Assembly (NCBI GenBank): GCA_965651815.1
Contig: CBFGTJ010000160.1
Location: forward strand, 1 to 7,233
DNA: 7,233 nucleotides
Direction: 5' to 3'
DNA from: CBFGTJ01 sp965651815
Lineage (GTDB): Bacteria; Actinomycetota; Acidimicrobiia; Acidimicrobiales; Microtrichaceae
Shown here: positions 5,011 to 7,233 of the stretch, piece after piece
How positions within the stretch are numbered: the stretch's first letter is position 1
Layout: each line of letters begins with the position of its first letter
Program-made: the position numbers and the translations under genes
The notes under the pieces: model-generated
The model's input: only the letters and a program-made list of their open reading frames with translations
The model's database searches: none
What the model was told of the DNA's origin: nothing

Positions 5011-6189
5011 ATGGCCCCGTCCGCCGGCGGCGTTCGGCTCCGGAAGCACCTCGCGGCGCTCATGCCCCACCGCGACGAGCCCCGCCTCCCCGCCGCCCTC
5101 GAACGCATCGTCGGCACCGCGGTCGAGCTGACCGGCGCCGCCGGAGGCGCGTTCGCAGCGCTCGACCAGTCGGGCCACGAGCTGGAGGAGGTGGTCGTGG
5201 TCCCCGGCGGCGGTGAGGGGGCGGGGGCCGGCGTGCTCCCGTCGGGCGGCGTGCTCGCCGCGCTGGTCTCCTCGCCACGCCCGCTGCGCCTCGCGGCCGG
5301 CGAGGCGCCCACCGAGGGCGAACCGTCGGACGGGCGCCCGGATGCGACGACCGTGCCCGCCGGCAGGTCGTTCCTGGGCGTGCCGATCGAGGTGCGCCAG
5401 CGCGTCTACGGGTTCCTGTGCCTGACCGACAAGGAGGGGGCCGAGGGGTTCGACGAGCGCGACGAGGAGCTCGCCGTGTCGCTCGCGAAGGCCGCGGGGA
5501 TGGCGGTCGACAACGCGGCGATGCGGGAGCGCTTCGGTGAGGTGGTGGTGCTGGAGGAGCGCGAGCGCATCGCCCGCGAGCTGCACGACGTCGTGATCCA
5601 GCGCATCTACGGGGTCGGGCTCCACCTGCAGGCCTGCCTGCGCGACCTCGACGCCGAGGAGCTGCGCCGGCGGCTCGAGTCGGCCGTGTCGGACCTGGAC
5701 GAGACCATCGACGACATCCGCGCCACGATCTACGAGCTGCAGTCGACCCGGCGGGCCGGCACCCCGCTGCGCAGGGCGGTGGCCGACCTCGTCGAGGAGA
5801 GCGCCCGCGCCCTGGGCTTCACCCCGGAGGTGCACGTCGAGGGGCCGGTGGACACCGCGGTCACCGCGGCGACCGCGGAGCACCTGCTCATCGTGCTGCG
5901 CGAGGCCCTGTCGAACGTCGCACGCCATGCGCGGGCCACGTCGGCGCAGGTCCGGATCCGTGCGACCGAGGACCAGGTCGAGCTCGTCGTCTCCGACGAC
6001 GGGGTCGGCCCCCCTCAGCGGGCCACGATCGCCATGGACGTGGAGCGGCCGGTCGGGCCCGGCGGGGGCCAGGGCCTCCGCAACATCGCGGCGCGTGCCG
6101 AGAAGCTCGGGGGCACCGCGTCCTTCGACCCGGGGCCGGCCGGCGGCTCGGTCCTGCGCTGGGCGGTGCCGCTGCACTGGATGTACTGA
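5011..6189 (+). CDS. GAF-domain sensor histidine kinase (HisKA_3/HATPase), DevS-like
   Basis: A 392-residue cytoplasmic kinase without membrane segments. A single GAF domain (about 25-170) ends in FLGVPIEVRQRVYGFLCLTD (121-140) and AAGMAVDNAAMRER. A HisKA_3 dimerisation domain follows with H192 in ERERIARELHDVVIQRIYG, and then an HATPase_c domain: N-box REALSNVARHA (297-307), DDGVG (329-333) and a glycine-rich GGGQGLRNIAARAEKLGG (351-368). All catalytic elements are intact. M. tuberculosis DevS and DosT carry two GAF domains and bind haem in the first through a His in an HPP motif before FLGVP; here that position is V115 (TVPAGRSFLGVP), so haem binding by that route is unlikely. ATG 5011 is preferred because TACGCT lies just upstream; ATG 5062 (M18) would also keep the GAF domain. 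It faces the response regulator across 92 bp and should phosphorylate its D55. The stop is six bases before the next gene. Confidence 0.93.
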   Translation: MAPSAGGVRLRKHLAALMPHRDEPRLPAALERIVGTAVELTGAAGGAFAALDQSGHELEEVVVVPGGGEGAGAGVLPSGGVLAALVSSPRPLRLAAGEAPTEGEPSDGRPDATTVPAGRSFLGVPIEVRQRVYGFLCLTDKEGAEGFDERDEELAVSLAKAAGMAVDNAAMRERFGEVVVLEERERIARELHDVVIQRIYGVGLHLQACLRDLDAEELRRRLESAVSDLDETIDDIRATIYELQSTRRAGTPLRRAVADLVEESARALGFTPEVHVEGPVDTAVTAATAEHLLIVLREALSNVARHARATSAQVRIRATEDQVELVVSDDGVGPPQRATIAMDVERPVGPGGGQGLRNIAARAEKLGGTASFDPGPAGGSVLRWAVPLHWMY

Positions 6190-6195
6190 CCGATC

Positions 6196-7233
6196 ATGGA
6201 CCCTCACCGCATCACGCTGGCCGAGACGCACGTCTCCACGCTCTTCTTCGCGGGTGACCGCGTCTACAAGCTGAAGAAGCCGGTCACGACCGGGTTCCTC
6301 GACTTCTCCACCCCCGAGGCGCGCCACCGGGCGTGCCGGCGCGAGGTCGAGCTCAACCGCCGCTTCGCGCCGGACGTGTACCTGGGCGTCGCGGAGCTGG
6401 CGCTCGAGGGCGAGCCGATCGACCACCTCGTCGTGATGCGGCGCATGCCGCCGTCGCGGCGCCTCTCCTCGATCCTCGACGAGCCCGGGATCGAAACAGA
6501 GCTGCGCCGCGTGGCCGAGGTGGTGGCGGGCTTCCACGCGACGGCGCCCCGCGGCCAGGAGATCGACGACGCGGCCGGGGTCGAGGCCCTGTTGGAGCTG
6601 TGGCGCACCGGCGCCGACCAGCTCGGGCCCTTCGTCCCCGACGTCCTCGGCGACGACGAGGTCGCGCGGATGCTCGGGCTCGCCGAGGAGTACCTGCACG
6701 GGCGGGCGCCGCTGGTCGAGCAGCGGCTCGCGGCGGGCCGCGCGTGCGACGGCCACGGCGACCTCCGCGCGGAGGACGTGTTCTGCCTCGAGGACGGCCC
6801 GCGCATCCTCGACTGCCTCGAGTTCGACGACCGGCTCCGGTACGGCGACGTGCTCCTCGACGTGGCGTTCCTCGCGATGGACCTCGACCACCTCGGGCGG
6901 GCGGACCTGGCCGAGGTCTTCCTCGACGCCTACCGAGCGGCGAGCGGGGACGCCTGGCCGCCCTCGCTCGCGCACCTCCACGTCGCCTACCGCGCGCACG
7001 TGCGCTCGAAGGTCGCCTGCATCCGCCACGGGCAGGGCGACGCGGACGCGGCCGGGTCCGCCCGCTCCCTGCACGCGCTCGCGCTGTCGCACCTCGAGCG
7101 CGGCAGGGTCCCCGCGCTCCTGGTCGGCGGCGCGCCCGGCACCGGCAAGTCCACCCTCGCGGAGGGGCTCGCGCAGCGGCTGGGTGCGGTGCGGCTGTCG
7201 ACCGACGACCTGCGCGGCGGGGTCGTCCCACCG
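6196..7233 (+). CDS. Rv2004c-like phosphotransferase/P-loop kinase fusion protein, 3' end outside window
   Basis: The first 346 residues of a longer protein that runs off the right edge; the frame is open to the last base. The N-terminal part (about 10-300) is an aminoglycoside-phosphotransferase-like (COG2187) domain: a FAGDRVYKLKKPV segment (18-30) with the lysine-rich nucleotide region, HGDLRAEDVF (187-196) at the catalytic-loop position, and ILDCLEFDD (204-212) at the metal-site position. It is followed by a P-loop domain (COG0645 type) with Walker A GGAPGTGKST (311-320, K318) and the beginning STDDLR of the next motif. This order matches M. tuberculosis Rv2004c, described as part of the DosR dormancy regulon. 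The substrate is unknown, and 'aminoglycoside' should not be read as resistance. ATG 6196 lies six bases after the kinase stop, so the two are probably one operon; no Shine-Dalgarno is seen. Confidence 0.88.
   Translation, partial: MDPHRITLAETHVSTLFFAGDRVYKLKKPVTTGFLDFSTPEARHRACRREVELNRRFAPDVYLGVAELALEGEPIDHLVVMRRMPPSRRLSSILDEPGIETELRRVAEVVAGFHATAPRGQEIDDAAGVEALLELWRTGADQLGPFVPDVLGDDEVARMLGLAEEYLHGRAPLVEQRLAAGRACDGHGDLRAEDVFCLEDGPRILDCLEFDDRLRYGDVLLDVAFLAMDLDHLGRADLAEVFLDAYRAASGDAWPPSLAHLHVAYRAHVRSKVACIRHGQGDADAAGSARSLHALALSHLERGRVPALLVGGAPGTGKSTLAEGLAQRLGAVRLSTDDLRGGVVPP

Noticed and set aside
4915..7092. 725-codon minus-strand open frame opposite the kinase and the Rv2004c-like gene
   Set aside because: It spans two well-recognised genes and an intergenic region, with low-complexity composition and no domain pattern.
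6196..7233. Reading the phosphotransferase-like gene as an aminoglycoside resistance gene
   Set aside because: Motif order and the C-terminal P-loop match the Rv2004c-type fusion, not dedicated resistance enzymes; only the fold is shared.
1..7233. Mobile element, phage, CRISPR or defence island
   Set aside because: No transposase, integrase, terminal repeats, spaced repeat array or nuclease/toxin pair was seen, and base composition is even across the window.

Overview
The window is very GC-rich DNA with strong G/C bias at third codon positions, GTG as well as ATG starts, 1-4 bp stop/start overlaps and few Shine-Dalgarno sites. Together with a DevR/DosR-type response regulator, a single-GAF HisKA_3 kinase and an Rv2004c-like protein, this points to an actinomycete. 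Pseudonocardiales or a relative is a guess from style, not a demonstrated placement. There is no rRNA, tRNA, CRISPR array, insertion sequence or phage gene.

Left part (1-1642, + strand): the last 63 codons of a gene that may encode an FGGY-type carbohydrate kinase overlap by ATGA a complete PLP-dependent lyase/decarboxylase resembling sphingosine-1-phosphate lyase. The unit ends in a perfect 23-bp inverted repeat, a likely terminator. A G-run tract and a 19-bp palindrome then lead into a small surface protein (1696-2310) with signal peptide, Ig-like domain, Thr-rich linker, acidic stretch and C-terminal membrane anchor.

Middle part (2344-4918, - strand), in transcription order: a NarL/FixJ-family response regulator, a crotonase-family protein, an NTF2/SnoaL-like protein and, after a 102-bp gap, a VOC-fold protein. 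The first three are joined by GTGA and TGATG overlaps, so regulator and enzymes are probably made from one mRNA.

Right part (5011-7233, + strand): a histidine kinase diverges from the regulator across a 92-bp intergenic region holding a perfect 18-bp tandem duplication. Six bases after it begins a two-domain protein (phosphotransferase-like plus P-loop), cut by the window edge. It resembles mycobacterial Rv2004c, a member of the DosR regulon. The right two thirds therefore read as a DosRS-like two-component locus with associated genes. Its kinase has one GAF domain and lacks the haem-ligand histidine of DevS/DosT, so the signal it senses is probably different.
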